A stretch of 64,000 nucleotides of DNA from Trichocoleus desertorum ATA4-8-CV12 (GTDB taxonomy: Bacteria; Cyanobacteriota; Cyanobacteriia; FACHB-46): NCBI GenBank assembly GCA_019358975.1, contig JAHHIL010000001.1, forward strand, positions 372,001-436,000. Direction: 5' to 3'. A model generated the notes under the pieces. It saw only the letters and a list, made by a program, of their open reading frames with translations. It did not search any database and was not told the DNA's origin. Made by a program: the position numbers and the translations under genes. This document shows, one piece after another, positions 52,645 through 62,719 of this stretch; positions within the stretch are counted from its first letter, which is position 1; each line of letters opens with the position of its first letter.

Positions 52645-53502
52645 ATGGCGGACGAGCTAAGAGCAGCCTTAGAGTTAGCAACCGAAGAAGAATTGGGGGA
52701 GCTAACTGAAATTTTGTTTCGCCGTAAGTTTAACCCAATCGATTACCTGTACACCCCCGACCCAGTGGATGTGCAAAGCCAAGGGCGAAAAGCTTGGCTA
52801 GATGCCTTAGAGCAACGCTTTCGGTTTTTAGCCGCAGATGGCATCACAGTTTTGCAAGGGCAAGCCGATCGCGTTACCTATCGTCAGTGCTTAATTCAAG
52901 TCTGCCGCTATTTGAAAATTCATTACTCCCAAGAATTTTCGACCACTGACCTGGAAGCAGAAATCTTTCTCAATTTGCTAGGTCGTGCTTGGAAACAACT
53001 ATCAACTAAAGAAAAAGGGGCTCTAACTCTGCGGGTGCAACAATCGCTGGCTTGCTCGGACATTCGGGAGCAGTTACCTCTAGCGGTGCAGCAAGATCCA
53101 ATGGGATTGTTGGTTAAGGGAGGTAGCGCTTTAGCAATGAGCTCGATTGTGCGTCCGATGCTCCTGCAATTGATCGCGCGACAGTTTGCCTACCACTTTG
53201 CAACTTACCAAGTAGCCAAGCAAGCGATCGCTCAGGGTGGAGCGGTAGCAGCAACTCAGTTTCAGGGTTATGTGGCACTACAAACCGCAAAACGTGGCAT
53301 GGCTCTCAGTACAGCTCGCTATGGCGTGACTCGCAGTATTTTAGCTTTTGTGGGACCAGCCATGTGGGCGTTGTTTTTTGCGGATTTAGGCTGGCGGGCG
53401 ATCGCGACTAACTATGGCCGAGTCATTCCCACGGTGTTTGCTTTGGCACAAATTCGCCTGACTCGTGCAGATTGTCTCGAAGCTGCTTGGGAACCAGTGT
53501 AG
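52645..53502 (+). CDS. YaaW-family protein
   Basis: About 285 residues from ATG 52645, which has GGAGGG upstream; an earlier in-frame ATG at 52495 would overlap the divergent oxidoreductase remnant. Features shared with E. coli YaaW: ALELATEEELGELTEILF at the start, YRQCLIQVCRYLKIHYSQEFSTTDLEAEIFLNLLGRAWKQLSTKEKGALT in the middle, and YGRVIPTVFALAQIRLTR at the end. One or two hydrophobic stretches near the C-terminus (SILAFVGPAMWALFFADLGW). Function unknown, but YaaW is linked to zinc-ribbon and protease-related contexts elsewhere; here it precedes an O-antigen-ligase-fold gene. Confidence 0.75.
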   Translation: MADELRAALELATEEELGELTEILFRRKFNPIDYLYTPDPVDVQSQGRKAWLDALEQRFRFLAADGITVLQGQADRVTYRQCLIQVCRYLKIHYSQEFSTTDLEAEIFLNLLGRAWKQLSTKEKGALTLRVQQSLACSDIREQLPLAVQQDPMGLLVKGGSALAMSSIVRPMLLQLIARQFAYHFATYQVAKQAIAQGGAVAATQFQGYVALQTAKRGMALSTARYGVTRSILAFVGPAMWALFFADLGWRAIATNYGRVIPTVFALAQIRLTRADCLEAAWEPV

Positions 53503-53511
53503 GGAGCGATT

Positions 53512-54933
53512 TTGAACAGGTTTTTTCAGTTGCAGTCACATCCCCAACGGTCTCTGCAAACGCCTTGGGTTTGGGTTCAAATTGGTTTGTTCCTGTTTCC
53601 ATTCAGCCCTTTAGTGGGTGGTCTGAGCTTGTTGGGGGCGGCGATCGCCACTTGGGTTAAACGAGCTGCCTGGATTAAGCGGCGTCGGTTTAATCAAGGC
53701 TTGGCAATTCTGAGCCTGTGGTTTCTGGTGTCAGCTTTTCTAGCCTACGATCGCACCGCTGCACTTTTGGGCTTAGCTAACTTTCTGCCGCTATTCTTTT
53801 TGTTTGCCGCCCTGAGTGTGCTGATTCAAACTCCTGCTCAGCTACGGCAACTGGCTTGGCTCCTAGTTTTGACCTCGGTGCCTGTAGTCATCATTGGCCT
53901 GGGGCAGCAGTTTTGGGGTTGGGCAGGGCATCTACGCCTGCTGGGAATTGTGGTTGATCTAGCCCTAGAACGAGGTGGCAATCCATTAGGTCGGATGTCT
54001 TCGATCTTTACCTATGCCAACGTCCTGGCTAATTACCTGGTAATTGTATTTATTTTGGGGCTGGGCCTCTGGATGGAAGCGTTTTCAGGTCGCCGCAGCC
54101 CGTTGCATCAGGGTGTAGAAGGGATAGCGGTAGAAACATCTTCTGATTCTAAGCTTGCTCTTAACGCTCTACCCACTTCTCCTAGGGCCTCAACTCAAAC
54201 ATGGTGGCGTTGGTGGTTTTTAACTGTGGTAGTGCTGGGGAATGCGATCGCACTTCTCCTGACAAACTCTCGCAATGCTTGGGTTGTAGCGGGCTTGGCT
54301 TGCCTAACCTACGCTTTATATCTTGGTTGGCGCTGGCTGGTGATTGCGGTTGGAGCGGTGGGAGCAGGTATCGCTGGAGCGGCGTTTGGCCCTGCAATTG
54401 TGAAAGCTCCACTCAGGCTGATCGTTCCAGCATTTTTTTGGGCGAGGTTATCCGATGAGTCATATCCCAATCGCCCCGTAGCTACCCTCCGCGCGACTCA
54501 GTGGCAATTTGCTTGGTCTTTAGCTGAGCAGCGTCCTCTCACGGGTTGGGGCTTACGCAACTTTACGCCGCTGTATCAAGCCAAGTGGCAAGTTTTTATG
54601 GGGCATCCTCACAACTTGCCGTTGATGTTGATCGCAGAGACAGGATTACCCGCCACATTGCTATTCGTAGGTCTGGTGGGCTGGATAGTCTATCGTGGCG
54701 TCCGGTTATTGCAGTCTTGGACTCCTGCCTCAGAACCTTTACAAGAAAGCGATCGCTTGATCTTATTCACCTACCTAGTGGCATTTTTAGGTTGTAGCTT
54801 ATTCAACTTATTTGATGTGACTTTGTTTGATATCCGCATCAACGTTCTTGGCTGGTTGCTATTAGCTGCAATTTGTGGCTTGGTAGAGCGGCAGCAATCG
54901 GGATCTAAGAATTTTAGCGAGGAACCTGGTTAA
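53512..54933 (+). CDS. O-antigen ligase-fold (WaaL/IctB-like) membrane protein
   Basis: 473 residues with about 11-12 membrane helices. The family signatures are LANYLVIVFILG with GRMSSIFTYANVLANYLV before it, LLTNSRNAWVVAGLACLTYA and the large outside loop ending RPLTGWGLRNFTPLYQ, then MGHPHNLPLMLIAETGLPATLLFVG with the conserved H. It belongs to the same superfamily as IctB but does not match that protein closely. Members attach glycans or act in polysaccharide polymerisation. TTG 53512 starts it, 9 bases after the YaaW stop. Confidence 0.85.
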   Translation: MNRFFQLQSHPQRSLQTPWVWVQIGLFLFPFSPLVGGLSLLGAAIATWVKRAAWIKRRRFNQGLAILSLWFLVSAFLAYDRTAALLGLANFLPLFFLFAALSVLIQTPAQLRQLAWLLVLTSVPVVIIGLGQQFWGWAGHLRLLGIVVDLALERGGNPLGRMSSIFTYANVLANYLVIVFILGLGLWMEAFSGRRSPLHQGVEGIAVETSSDSKLALNALPTSPRASTQTWWRWWFLTVVVLGNAIALLLTNSRNAWVVAGLACLTYALYLGWRWLVIAVGAVGAGIAGAAFGPAIVKAPLRLIVPAFFWARLSDESYPNRPVATLRATQWQFAWSLAEQRPLTGWGLRNFTPLYQAKWQVFMGHPHNLPLMLIAETGLPATLLFVGLVGWIVYRGVRLLQSWTPASEPLQESDRLILFTYLVAFLGCSLFNLFDVTLFDIRINVLGWLLLAAICGLVERQQSGSKNFSEEPG

Positions 54934-54966
54934 AATAATCAAAAGCTAGGTAAAGTAGGAACTCGC

Positions 54967-55608
54967 GTGACTCAAGACGGAGCAACGCCACATCAAGCTA
55001 ATTCAGGAGTGCCCCCTCTTAAGTCTGCGGCTCCAAACTACTATGCTCTGCTAGGGCTACATCCTTCGGCATCTCCCCAACAGATCCGTCGCGCCTATCG
55101 AGAACTCAGTAAGGTGCTTCATCCCGATACCACGACCCTGCCTCCCGCGATCGCGACTGCGAAATTCCAGCAACTCAATGAAGCCTACGCTGTCGTCAGT
55201 AATCCGGAGCGTCGTCTCGCTTACGATCGCAAAATCGGCTATTCGCGTTTGCATGTGATGCAAGCCCCTGCTGATCTCAACGGCCCCGTCTCCCAATCTC
55301 GGCGTTATTCCTCCTCTGCCTATTTGGACCCCACAGATCGGCCCCTATCCCCTGGAGAAATCTTTGCCTTGTTTATTTTGGGCGTCACATTTGTGGCTTG
55401 TTTAGTGTTGGCGATCGCGATTGGTTTAACCAGAGGAGATGCTGCCTTTCAACCCTTGAAATTACAGACCCAGACCGCTCCCATTGAGCGAGTTGAGGTG
55501 GTTAGATCACAACAGGTTGCCCCATCTGCTAAGGTTTTAGATTCTGACACCAATCAAGAATCCGCAGCAGATTTTGTCTCTAAACCTAAGCTGATTCCCC
55601 CTGTATAG
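54967..55608 (+). CDS. J-domain membrane protein
   Basis: 213 residues, GTG start. The J domain lies at about 24-85: YYALLGLHPSASPQQIRRAYRELSKVLHPDTTTLPPAIATAKFQQLNEAYAVVSNPERRLAYDRKIG, with an intact HPD motif for stimulating Hsp70. A membrane helix (FALFILGVTFVACLVLAIAIGLT, about 133-155) and a short variable tail follow. No zinc-finger or C-terminal client domain, so it probably recruits DnaK to the membrane. The DUF3143 gene follows on the same strand. Confidence 0.88.
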   Translation: MTQDGATPHQANSGVPPLKSAAPNYYALLGLHPSASPQQIRRAYRELSKVLHPDTTTLPPAIATAKFQQLNEAYAVVSNPERRLAYDRKIGYSRLHVMQAPADLNGPVSQSRRYSSSAYLDPTDRPLSPGEIFALFILGVTFVACLVLAIAIGLTRGDAAFQPLKLQTQTAPIERVEVVRSQQVAPSAKVLDSDTNQESAADFVSKPKLIPPV

Positions 55609-55670
55609 TGATGGCTGATTTTTAAGCTACTCTCAGTGCAAACTTTTGGTTTACGCAATCTTTGAGATTT

Positions 55671-55934
55671 ATGCCTCTTCCCTCTAGTGACACTCCTCTT
55701 TATAACCACTCCCTACCCGATATTGAGACTTGGCTGACTGAACAGGGTTGCAAACAAGACCCCGCAGAACTCCACTGCTGGCGTCTAGCAAGACCTGCTT
55801 GGAAAGCGGAGTTGTGTTTAGACGTAGACCAACTGACAGTGCGCTACTTGACCGAAGGAGAAGAGATTCAGCGCTCCTTCAAATATTTGCTCAGTCGGCA
55901 AGATATTGAAGATGCTGTTTTCTCTGGGCCCTAG
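55671..55934 (+). CDS. DUF3143 family protein
   Basis: 87 residues from ATG 55671. Conserved block LPDIETWLTEQGCKQDPAELHCWRLARPAWKAELCLDVDQLTVRYL, typical of DUF3143 in cyanobacteria and plants. No motifs that show an activity. It is 62 bases downstream of the J-domain gene; the two are often adjacent in cyanobacteria as I recall. Confidence 0.85.
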   Translation: MPLPSSDTPLYNHSLPDIETWLTEQGCKQDPAELHCWRLARPAWKAELCLDVDQLTVRYLTEGEEIQRSFKYLLSRQDIEDAVFSGP

Positions 55935-55969
55935 GGAGATCAAAACTCCGGTTGATTGAGGCTAGCAAT

Positions 55970-56719
55970 TTAGACCTTACCAAAGCGGCGATGTCGTTGC
56001 TGGTAGGCACATAAAGCTTGGTGAAACTCGGCGCGATCGAAGTCAGGCCAGAGTGTCTCTGTCACGTAAAGCTCAGAGTACGCCATTTGCCAGAGCAGAA
56101 AATTGCTCAACCTCATCTCGCCGCTGGTTCGAATCAGCAAGTCAGGATCACCGACTCCTGCCGTATAAAGGTGGCGCTCAAACACCGCCTCATCAATATC
56201 TTCTGGTTGCAAGTGTCCCTGCTGGACTTGAGTGGCGATCGCCCGACAAGCTTGCACAATTTCCTGCCGCCCTCCGTAATTAGTGGCGACTGTAAAGTGA
56301 ATTCCCGAATTATGCAGGGTTTCAGTCATAGAGCGCTCAATTTCGGTGCGCAAAGACTGCGGCAGAGCGTCCAAATTACCCACAAAGGTAATCCGCACGT
56401 TTTCTTCCATCATTTCGCGGAGTTCTTGCCGCAGCACCCGCTCAAACAGCGTCATTAAGAAGTCAACTTCCTCGAACGGGCGTCCCCAATTCTCGGTAGA
56501 AAAGGCATAAGCTGTGAGACCTTGCACCCCCCAATCTCGACAGCAGCGCAGCAGATCCTTCAGCGCGTCAACTCCTCGGCGGTGCCCCATAATGCGCGGT
56601 AGGCCCTGGCGCTTGGCCCAGCGACCATTACCATCCATAATCACAGCGACATGCTTAGGTAGCCGCTCTCGCTCTAGATCAGTGGGCAGATCTTGTAAGA
56701 TGGTTGGCTTTGCAGTCAT
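55970..56719 (-). CDS. uppS: Isoprenyl transferase (undecaprenyl diphosphate synthase)
   Basis: 249 residues, a cis-prenyltransferase that builds the C55 lipid carrier for cell-wall synthesis. Motifs: [26 protein letters not shown] with the catalytic Asp, [30 protein letters not shown] and the end [37 protein letters not shown]. The ATG overlaps the cdaA stop by 4 bases. The order lysA-cdaA-uppS is often conserved in cyanobacteria. Confidence 0.96.
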   Translation of the reverse strand: MTAKPTILQDLPTDLERERLPKHVAVIMDGNGRWAKRQGLPRIMGHRRGVDALKDLLRCCRDWGVQGLTAYAFSTENWGRPFEEVDFLMTLFERVLRQELREMMEENVRITFVGNLDALPQSLRTEIERSMTETLHNSGIHFTVATNYGGRQEIVQACRAIATQVQQGHLQPEDIDEAVFERHLYTAGVGDPDLLIRTSGEMRLSNFLLWQMAYSELYVTETLWPDFDRAEFHQALCAYQQRHRRFGKV

Positions 56720-57639
56720 TTTTTCTCCCGAGGAGCCGACGAGGGCAGACGAAATAAACGTGAAATGATGGCCAATCCTTGAGACCTGATTTGGCGACCA
56801 AAGTTGCGTAAATCTGAGGCGACTGCTTCACGATCAACTGAGGGAGAGAAGCTCGCTTCTAATAATTCTTTCAGTTTACTGCTGGTCAGAGGCCGATTCA
56901 GTGTTCCCCGTTCCGCTAACGAAATTGAACCTGTTTCTTCAGATACAACAATACACATACAATTTTCGATCCGCTCTGTGATCCCCATTGCAGCTCGGTG
57001 GCGTGTCCCCAACTGCCGGGAAGCAGTGCGTTCAGAAATTGGCAAAATGACACCCGCTGCGACGATGCGAGAGGCTCGGATTAAAACGGCACCATCGTGG
57101 AGCAGGGTGGTGGGTTGAAATAGAGTTTGGATCAGTTCTTTCGAGACTTCGGCGTTCAGCCTCACCCCTGGTACTGAGAAATCACGCTCATCGATGGGGC
57201 CGCTGGTTTCTAGAATCAGTAAGGCACCAATACGGCTCTGAGACAGCTCCTTCACAGCATCCACAATTTCATCAATCACGTTGTCAGGTTTGGGAATGGC
57301 CCGACGTGAGGGCTGAAATAATTGCAGAATTTCACCCCGCCCCAACTGTTCGAGGAGACGGCGAAATTCTGCTTGCAGAATAAATGCCATCGAGACAGCA
57401 GAGCCAATCACCAAACTGTTTAAAACGAAACTCAAGAGCTTGAGCTTCAAGTTGGCACTGACGGCTGCGGCTAGCATGAGGATAATGAATCCCCGTACCA
57501 TCCAGAGTGTCCGGCGCTCGCCAATAATGATGAGCACCATATACGTCAGGACGAGTACTAATCCAATATCAATAATTTGAAGCAGCAAAGACTGAGTCCA
57601 ACTTGGATCAGCCAGCCATCGCTTCCACAATTGTCCCAT
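56716..57639 (-). CDS. cdaA: Diadenylate cyclase CdaA
   Basis: Makes the second messenger c-di-AMP from two ATP. 307 residues: three N-terminal membrane helices ([59 protein letters not shown]), then the DAC domain (about 120-255) with the ATP-binding LLHDGAVLI (DGA, near 181) and [20 protein letters not shown] (RHR, near 212). Both motifs are intact. It lies between lysA (174 bases upstream) and uppS (4-base overlap). c-di-AMP controls potassium and osmolyte uptake and links to cell-wall precursor supply; the riboswitch near 7870 is a likely target. Confidence 0.95.
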   Translation of the reverse strand: MGQLWKRWLADPSWTQSLLLQIIDIGLVLVLTYMVLIIIGERRTLWMVRGFIILMLAAAVSANLKLKLLSFVLNSLVIGSAVSMAFILQAEFRRLLEQLGRGEILQLFQPSRRAIPKPDNVIDEIVDAVKELSQSRIGALLILETSGPIDERDFSVPGVRLNAEVSKELIQTLFQPTTLLHDGAVLIRASRIVAAGVILPISERTASRQLGTRHRAAMGITERIENCMCIVVSEETGSISLAERGTLNRPLTSSKLKELLEASFSPSVDREAVASDLRNFGRQIRSQGLAIISRLFRLPSSAPREKK

Positions 57640-57812
57640 CAGAACCTGAATGACGCTTGTGCCTCAACGTGGAGAACTGAGAGGCTTGCAGTCTTCTAGC
57701 CTCCCAGTTGCCAGTCAAGAATATCTCGGTTGAGCCTTGTGTAACTCACTGCGTGGTCTCCTGAGAGTGGAAGAACTAGCCAACAAGCTAGCTCCCAATC
57801 AGGTTTGCGGGG

Positions 57813-59219
57813 TTAGGCCGTCAATCCGCCTAGGCGCTCTGGTAGGCGATCCTGTCGAATTAAATCTTGGTAAGTTTCCCGCTGCAGGATCAGGTTGGCT
57901 TCTCCAGCTCTCACTAAAACTGCTGCCGGACGGGGCAACCGATTGTAGTTAGAAGCCATGCTGTAATTGTAGGCTCCTGTGCCCATTACGACGAGAGTGT
58001 CACCGGGTTCTGTTTGGGGAAGGCGGGCTTCCTTGATCAAGATATCGCCTGATTCGCAGTGCTTCCCTGCGATCGCCACTGTCTCAGACATCGCTGCTGA
58101 CATTTTGTTCGCAACCACAGCTCGGTAAACCGATTGGTACGTAATGGGGCGGGGGTTGTCAGACATGCCACCATCTACGGTGACATAGGTGCGAATATCG
58201 GGCACAGTCTTTTGGCTACCCATTGTGTAAGCGGTGACGCAGGTTGGGCCAACGAGCGATCGCCCTGGTTCGGAAAGCAATTTGGGTAGAGCGATATTTT
58301 GCGCTTGGCAAGCCGCCGCGATCGCCTCACTAATCACTTTTACCCAGGCACTGATGCTGGGGGGATCATCCGATTCGGTGTAGCGAATGCCTAAACCACC
58401 CCCAATATTGAGTTCTTGAATGGAGAGACCGTAACCTGCGGCTTTGCTCAGCCATTGCACCATCACCCCTGCTAAATCTTGGTGAGGTTGCAGTTCAAAA
58501 ATTTGGGAGCCAATATGAGCATGCAAACCAGCACAATTTAGGGTGGGTTGCTGGCTGACAAAGGTGAATACTTCATCCAGTTGGTTAGGATCAAAGCCGA
58601 ACTTGCTGTCTAGATGTCCAGTGCGAATGTATTCGTGAGTGTGGCACTCGATTCCAGGGGTCAAGCGCAACAAAATGCGGATGGGTGTTTCTCTAGCAGG
58701 CATGCCTGCGAGGGTTTGCAACTCTAGCCAGTTATCAACCACAATGTTGCAGCCGGAATCCACGGCAAACTCTAGTTCTGCCACGGATTTGTTGTTGCCA
58801 TGAAAATAAATTTTGTCAGGGCTGACTCCTGCTTGCAGCGCTGTGTACAGCTCACCGCCAGAAACCACATCAATGCCCAATCCTTCGCTGGCCGCGATCG
58901 CGCAGATAGCTAGACAACTCCAAGCTTTGGAGGCATAAAGAACCTGAGACTCACCAGGGTAGTATTGCTTAAAAGCCTCGCGGTATTGACGGCAAGTTGC
59001 CCGCAGCGTTTCTTCGTCCACGATGTAAAGTGGCGAGCCAAATTGCTGCACCAAGTTTGTAACATCACAACCCCCAATTTCCAGGTGATCTTGCTCGTTG
59101 ACTTGAGCCGTGAGGGGCAGAAGAAATTGGTTGGGGGATCGGGTAGCCGCAGCATCTCCAGGGGCAGGTAAATACTGACGGCCAGAGTTCTGAACCTCCA
59201 CAGAGTAAGTCGATACCAT
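57813..59219 (-). CDS. lysA: Diaminopimelate decarboxylase
   Basis: 468 residues, PLP enzyme converting meso-DAP to lysine. Motifs: VLYASKAWSCLAICAIAASEGLGIDVVSGGELYTAL with the PLP-binding Lys, KIYFHGNNKS, GLHAHIGSQIFE, LNIGGGLGIRY, LSEPGRSLVG and the CESGDIL catalytic Cys-loop, then TGAYNYSMASNYNRLPRPAAVLV. The N-terminal about 40 residues are unconserved. It lies first in a lysA-cdaA-uppS series. A hairpin in the gap to cdaA (ACTG/CAGT and GAGGCT/AGCCTC at 57676-57708) could tune read-through. Confidence 0.96.
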   Translation of the reverse strand: MVSTYSVEVQNSGRQYLPAPGDAAATRSPNQFLLPLTAQVNEQDHLEIGGCDVTNLVQQFGSPLYIVDEETLRATCRQYREAFKQYYPGESQVLYASKAWSCLAICAIAASEGLGIDVVSGGELYTALQAGVSPDKIYFHGNNKSVAELEFAVDSGCNIVVDNWLELQTLAGMPARETPIRILLRLTPGIECHTHEYIRTGHLDSKFGFDPNQLDEVFTFVSQQPTLNCAGLHAHIGSQIFELQPHQDLAGVMVQWLSKAAGYGLSIQELNIGGGLGIRYTESDDPPSISAWVKVISEAIAAACQAQNIALPKLLSEPGRSLVGPTCVTAYTMGSQKTVPDIRTYVTVDGGMSDNPRPITYQSVYRAVVANKMSAAMSETVAIAGKHCESGDILIKEARLPQTEPGDTLVVMGTGAYNYSMASNYNRLPRPAAVLVRAGEANLILQRETYQDLIRQDRLPERLGGLTA

Positions 59220-59322
59220 TGCTTAGTAGTTGTCCTTGGCTTAGTTGACAGGCATGAGTGCGTCCTGTCTCTCAGTGTACAATTGAGGGCTGTGCATCCA
59301 GAGCTTTCAACCCAGACTTCTT

Positions 59323-59931
59323 GTGAATTTCCTGGATCTCAAAACTTTAACTCCAGAATTGCTACCTGCCACCTTAGCCCTCGACCAGTTGTGCTTTGGG
59401 GGCTTGTGGACCTTAGAGGGTTACCAAAGAGAATTAGATAGCCCGAATAGTGAATTGTTAGTTTTACAAACTAGGCCAACTAAACCCAACAGACTGGGGG
59501 GACAGCCAGTAGAACTGATACCTACCGTTGATCCCACCGCTCCGCTAGTCGGTTTGGGCTGCTTTTGGGCGATCGTGGATGAAGCTCACATTACTATCCT
59601 GGCGGTGCATCCCGACTTTCAAGGCCAAGGATTGGGGCAAGCACTCCTCTATGCGTTGCTGCAAAAGGCCCAGCAGCGTGGCTTAGAGCGGGCCACTTTA
59701 GAAGTCCGCGCTTCTAACCAACCTGCATTGTTACTTTATGAGAAGTTTGGTTTCCGAGAAGCGGGGCGGCGGCGGCGTTATTACGAAGATACCGGGGAAG
59801 ATGCCTTGATTTTGTGGCGAGGTAGGCTACAATCACCTGAGTTTGATCAAGCGCTAACGAATTGGCAACACCAAGTTCAAGCCCGATTGAACCAAGCGGG
59901 TTGGTGCCTGTCTGAATCTGGCAACTCTTGA
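59323..59931 (+). CDS. rimI: Ribosomal protein alanine N-acetyltransferase RimI-like
   Basis: 202 residues, GNAT fold. Motifs: LPATLALDQLCFGGLWTLEGYQREL at the start, ITILAVHPDFQGQGLGQALLYALLQKAQQRGLERATLEVRASNQPALLLYEKFGFREAGRRRRYYEDTGEDALILW in the acetyl-CoA half. RimI acetylates the N-terminal Ala of ribosomal protein S18; the spacing fits RimI better than other GNATs. GTG start at 59323. A 40-residue C-terminal extension is not conserved. Confidence 0.85.
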   Translation: MNFLDLKTLTPELLPATLALDQLCFGGLWTLEGYQRELDSPNSELLVLQTRPTKPNRLGGQPVELIPTVDPTAPLVGLGCFWAIVDEAHITILAVHPDFQGQGLGQALLYALLQKAQQRGLERATLEVRASNQPALLLYEKFGFREAGRRRRYYEDTGEDALILWRGRLQSPEFDQALTNWQHQVQARLNQAGWCLSESGNS

Positions 59932-60068
59932 AGTTAGGGAGTTTGAGCTTAACTCTTGGCTTTGTGGCTTGACTTTGCAGTAGATTTTTGTCGAAAATCT
60001 CCCCTCGGATGTAGATATTCAAAAATTTAGGCGATCGCAACCCTGATTCGGGATCGCTCTGTCTGTAT

Positions 60069-60098
60069 TGCTGCTATCTTGCGGATGATAGCAGCAAA
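60069..60098. repeat. Perfect 11-bp inverted repeat in the clpC leader
   Basis: TTGCTGCTATC (60069-60079) and GATAGCAGCAA (60088-60098) pair without mismatch around an 8-base loop. It lies 57 bases before the clpC ATG, with a -10-like TATGCT (60106) just after. It could end the rimI transcript, although no T run follows on the plus strand, or be a repressor or attenuator site for clpC. Confidence 0.5.
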
Positions 60099-60154
60099 AT
60101 TTCCCTATGCTAAAATCAGCGTACCGGCAACGCAGCAGGTGATGGATACACGCC

Positions 60155-62623
60155 ATGTTTGAACGCTTTACAGAGAAGGCCATTAAGGTAATCATGTTGG
60201 CCCAAGAAGAGGCTCGCCGCCTTGGGCACAACTTTGTAGGTACAGAACAGATCCTCCTGGGTCTAATTGGAGAAGGGACCGGCGTCGCCGCCAAAGTACT
60301 CAAGTCTATGGGTGTCAATCTCAAAGACGCTCGGATTGAAGTAGAGAAAATCATTGGTCGAGGTTCTGGCTTCGTTGCTGTAGAAATTCCGTTCACTCCT
60401 CGCGCCAAACGTGTCTTGGAACTGTCCTTGGAAGAAGCTCGGCAGTTGGGACACAACTACATTGGCACTGAACACCTGCTCTTAGGTCTGATTCGGGAGG
60501 GCGAAGGCGTTGCAGCTAGAGTGCTGGAAAATCTTGGAGTTGACCTCTCCAAGGTACGGACTCAAGTCATTCGCATGCTGGGTGAAACCGCAGAGGTTTC
60601 CACCACGCCAGGGGGCGGTCGCACCAAGACTCCTACCCTGGATGAATTTGGCTCTAACCTGACCCAAATGGCGGCGGAAGGGAAGCTTGATCCCGTTGTG
60701 GGTCGTCAGAAAGAGATTGAGCGCGTCATCCAAATCTTGGGTCGTCGGACCAAAAACAACCCAGTCTTGATTGGGGAGCCAGGGGTCGGTAAGACGGCGA
60801 TCGCTGAAGGTTTGGCCCAGCGCATTGCTAACAACGATATTCCAGACATTCTGGAAGACAAGCGCGTGGTCACGCTCGATATTGGTTTGCTGGTAGCAGG
60901 CACCAAGTATCGAGGTGAGTTTGAAGAACGCTTGAAGAAAATCATGGATGAAATCCGTTCTGCCGGAAATGTCATCCTGGTGATCGACGAAGTTCACACC
61001 TTGATTGGCGCAGGGGCGGCTGAAGGCGCGATCGACGCAGCCAACATCCTCAAACCTGCCTTGGCAAGAGGTGAGCTGCAATGTATTGGTGCCACCACTT
61101 TGGATGAATACCGCAAGCACATTGAGCGGGATGCAGCGCTAGAGCGTCGCTTCCAGCCTGTGATGGTGGGTGAACCCAGCGTGGATGAGACCATCGAAAT
61201 TCTGCGCGGTTTGCGTGAGCGCTACGAACAGCACCATAAGCTAAAAATTTCTGATGCTGCCCTAGATGCTGCGGCTAAGCTGTCGGATCGCTACATTTCC
61301 GATCGCTTCCTGCCTGACAAGGCAATTGACTTGATTGATGAAGCGGGCTCTCGGGTTCGTTTACTTAACTCGCAATTACCTCCTGCTGCTAAAGAACTCG
61401 ATAAAGAACTTCGTCAAGTTCTGAAAGAGAAAGATGATGCAGTGCGGGCACAGGACTTTGATCGGGCGGGTGAGTTGCGCGATCGCGAAATGGAAATCAA
61501 AACTGAAATCCGGGCGATCGCTCAAACCAAGAAGGCCGAACCTGGCAATGAAGACGCTTCTCCAATGGTGGATGAAGAAGACATTGCTCATATCGTCGCT
61601 TCTTGGACAGGTGTCCCTGTTAATAAGCTCACCGAATCTGAGTCTGAAAAGCTGCTCCACATGGAAGACACCTTGCATGGGCGCTTGATTGGTCAGGATG
61701 AAGCGGTTAAGGCCGTGTCTCGTGCCATTCGTCGGGCACGGGTTGGCTTGAAGAACCCCAACCGTCCGATCGCCAGCTTTATTTTCTCTGGTCCTACTGG
61801 GGTAGGTAAAACTGAGTTGACTAAGTCGTTGGCGGCTTACTTCTTCGGTTCCGAGGATGCCATGATCCGGCTTGACATGTCGGAATACATGGAGCGGCAC
61901 ACCGTTTCCAAGCTGATCGGTTCGCCTCCGGGCTACGTTGGCTACAACGAAGGCGGTCAGTTGACTGAAGCAGTGCGTCGTCGGCCTTATACCGTGGTGC
62001 TCTTCGATGAAATCGAGAAAGCCCACCCCGACGTGTTCAATATGCTGTTGCAAATCTTGGAAGATGGTCGCCTGACCGATGCCAAGGGCCGCACAGTAGA
62101 CTTCAAGAACACGCTGCTGATCATGACTTCCAACATCGGTTCCAAGGTGATTGAGAAGGGTGGTGGTGGTCTTGGCTTCGAGTTCTCTGCCGAGAGCCAA
62201 GCTGATTCCCAATACAACCGCATCCGCTCTCTGGTCAACGAAGAACTGAAGCAGTACTTCCGCCCAGAGTTCCTCAACCGTCTCGACGAGATTATTGTCT
62301 TCCGTCAACTGACGAAGGACGAGGTCAAGGAAATCGCCGACATCATGCTGAACGAGGTCTTCCGTCGTCTCGGCGAGCAAGGCATCACGCTGGAAGTCAC
62401 TGAGCGGTTCAAGGATCGGTTAGTGGAAGAAGGCTACAACCCCAGCTATGGTGCCCGACCATTACGTCGAGCCATCATGCGGTTGTTGGAAGACAGCCTT
62501 GCTGAGGAAATCCTCTCTGGCCGCGTCCAGGATGGCGACACTGCCATTATGGATGTGGATGAAGGTCAGGTGAAGGTGTTGAAAGGTGAAAAGCGCGAGT
62601 TGTTGCCTCAAGCAGCTGAGTAA
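60155..62623 (+). CDS. clpC: ATP-dependent Clp protease ATP-binding subunit ClpC
   Basis: 822 residues, AAA+ unfoldase feeding ClpP and, in cyanobacteria, essential. Tandem N-domain repeats (about 5-75 and 80-145) bear the [19 protein letters not shown] and [19 protein letters not shown] motifs. D1 Walker A GEPGVGKT (near 207) and [15 protein letters not shown]; the UVR/middle region [23 protein letters not shown] (near 421); D2 Walker A GPTGVGKT (near 546), [12 protein letters not shown], and a GYVGYNEGG pore loop. The C-terminus has the ClpP-docking IGF-type loop region. The plus-strand gene is intact, and minus-strand frames inside it are shadows. Confidence 0.97.
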   Translation: MFERFTEKAIKVIMLAQEEARRLGHNFVGTEQILLGLIGEGTGVAAKVLKSMGVNLKDARIEVEKIIGRGSGFVAVEIPFTPRAKRVLELSLEEARQLGHNYIGTEHLLLGLIREGEGVAARVLENLGVDLSKVRTQVIRMLGETAEVSTTPGGGRTKTPTLDEFGSNLTQMAAEGKLDPVVGRQKEIERVIQILGRRTKNNPVLIGEPGVGKTAIAEGLAQRIANNDIPDILEDKRVVTLDIGLLVAGTKYRGEFEERLKKIMDEIRSAGNVILVIDEVHTLIGAGAAEGAIDAANILKPALARGELQCIGATTLDEYRKHIERDAALERRFQPVMVGEPSVDETIEILRGLRERYEQHHKLKISDAALDAAAKLSDRYISDRFLPDKAIDLIDEAGSRVRLLNSQLPPAAKELDKELRQVLKEKDDAVRAQDFDRAGELRDREMEIKTEIRAIAQTKKAEPGNEDASPMVDEEDIAHIVASWTGVPVNKLTESESEKLLHMEDTLHGRLIGQDEAVKAVSRAIRRARVGLKNPNRPIASFIFSGPTGVGKTELTKSLAAYFFGSEDAMIRLDMSEYMERHTVSKLIGSPPGYVGYNEGGQLTEAVRRRPYTVVLFDEIEKAHPDVFNMLLQILEDGRLTDAKGRTVDFKNTLLIMTSNIGSKVIEKGGGGLGFEFSAESQADSQYNRIRSLVNEELKQYFRPEFLNRLDEIIVFRQLTKDEVKEIADIMLNEVFRRLGEQGITLEVTERFKDRLVEEGYNPSYGARPLRRAIMRLLEDSLAEEILSGRVQDGDTAIMDVDEGQVKVLKGEKRELLPQAAE

Positions 62624-62655
62624 CTTCTAGTTCCGAGAAATAATTAATAGTTAAG

Positions 62656-62690
62656 CGGTAGAGCGTTAAATCCTCTACCGTTTTTTTGTT
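62656..62690 (+). terminator. Intrinsic terminator of clpC
   Basis: CGGTAGAG (62656-62663) pairs with CTCTACCG (62673-62680) around a 9-base loop, followed by seven T residues, 33 bases after the clpC stop. Confidence 0.9.
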
Positions 62691-62719
62691 TTTGCTGAAG
62701 GAAGAAGCAAGGAGGATCT

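Noticed and set aside
60482-61120. Second long minus-strand frame opposite clpC
   Set aside because: Same reason: it mirrors conserved ClpC codons and shows no family motif.
61376-62380. Long minus-strand open frame (334 codons) opposite clpC
   Set aside because: The plus strand is an intact, highly conserved ClpC. The antisense frame is a by-product of codon use.
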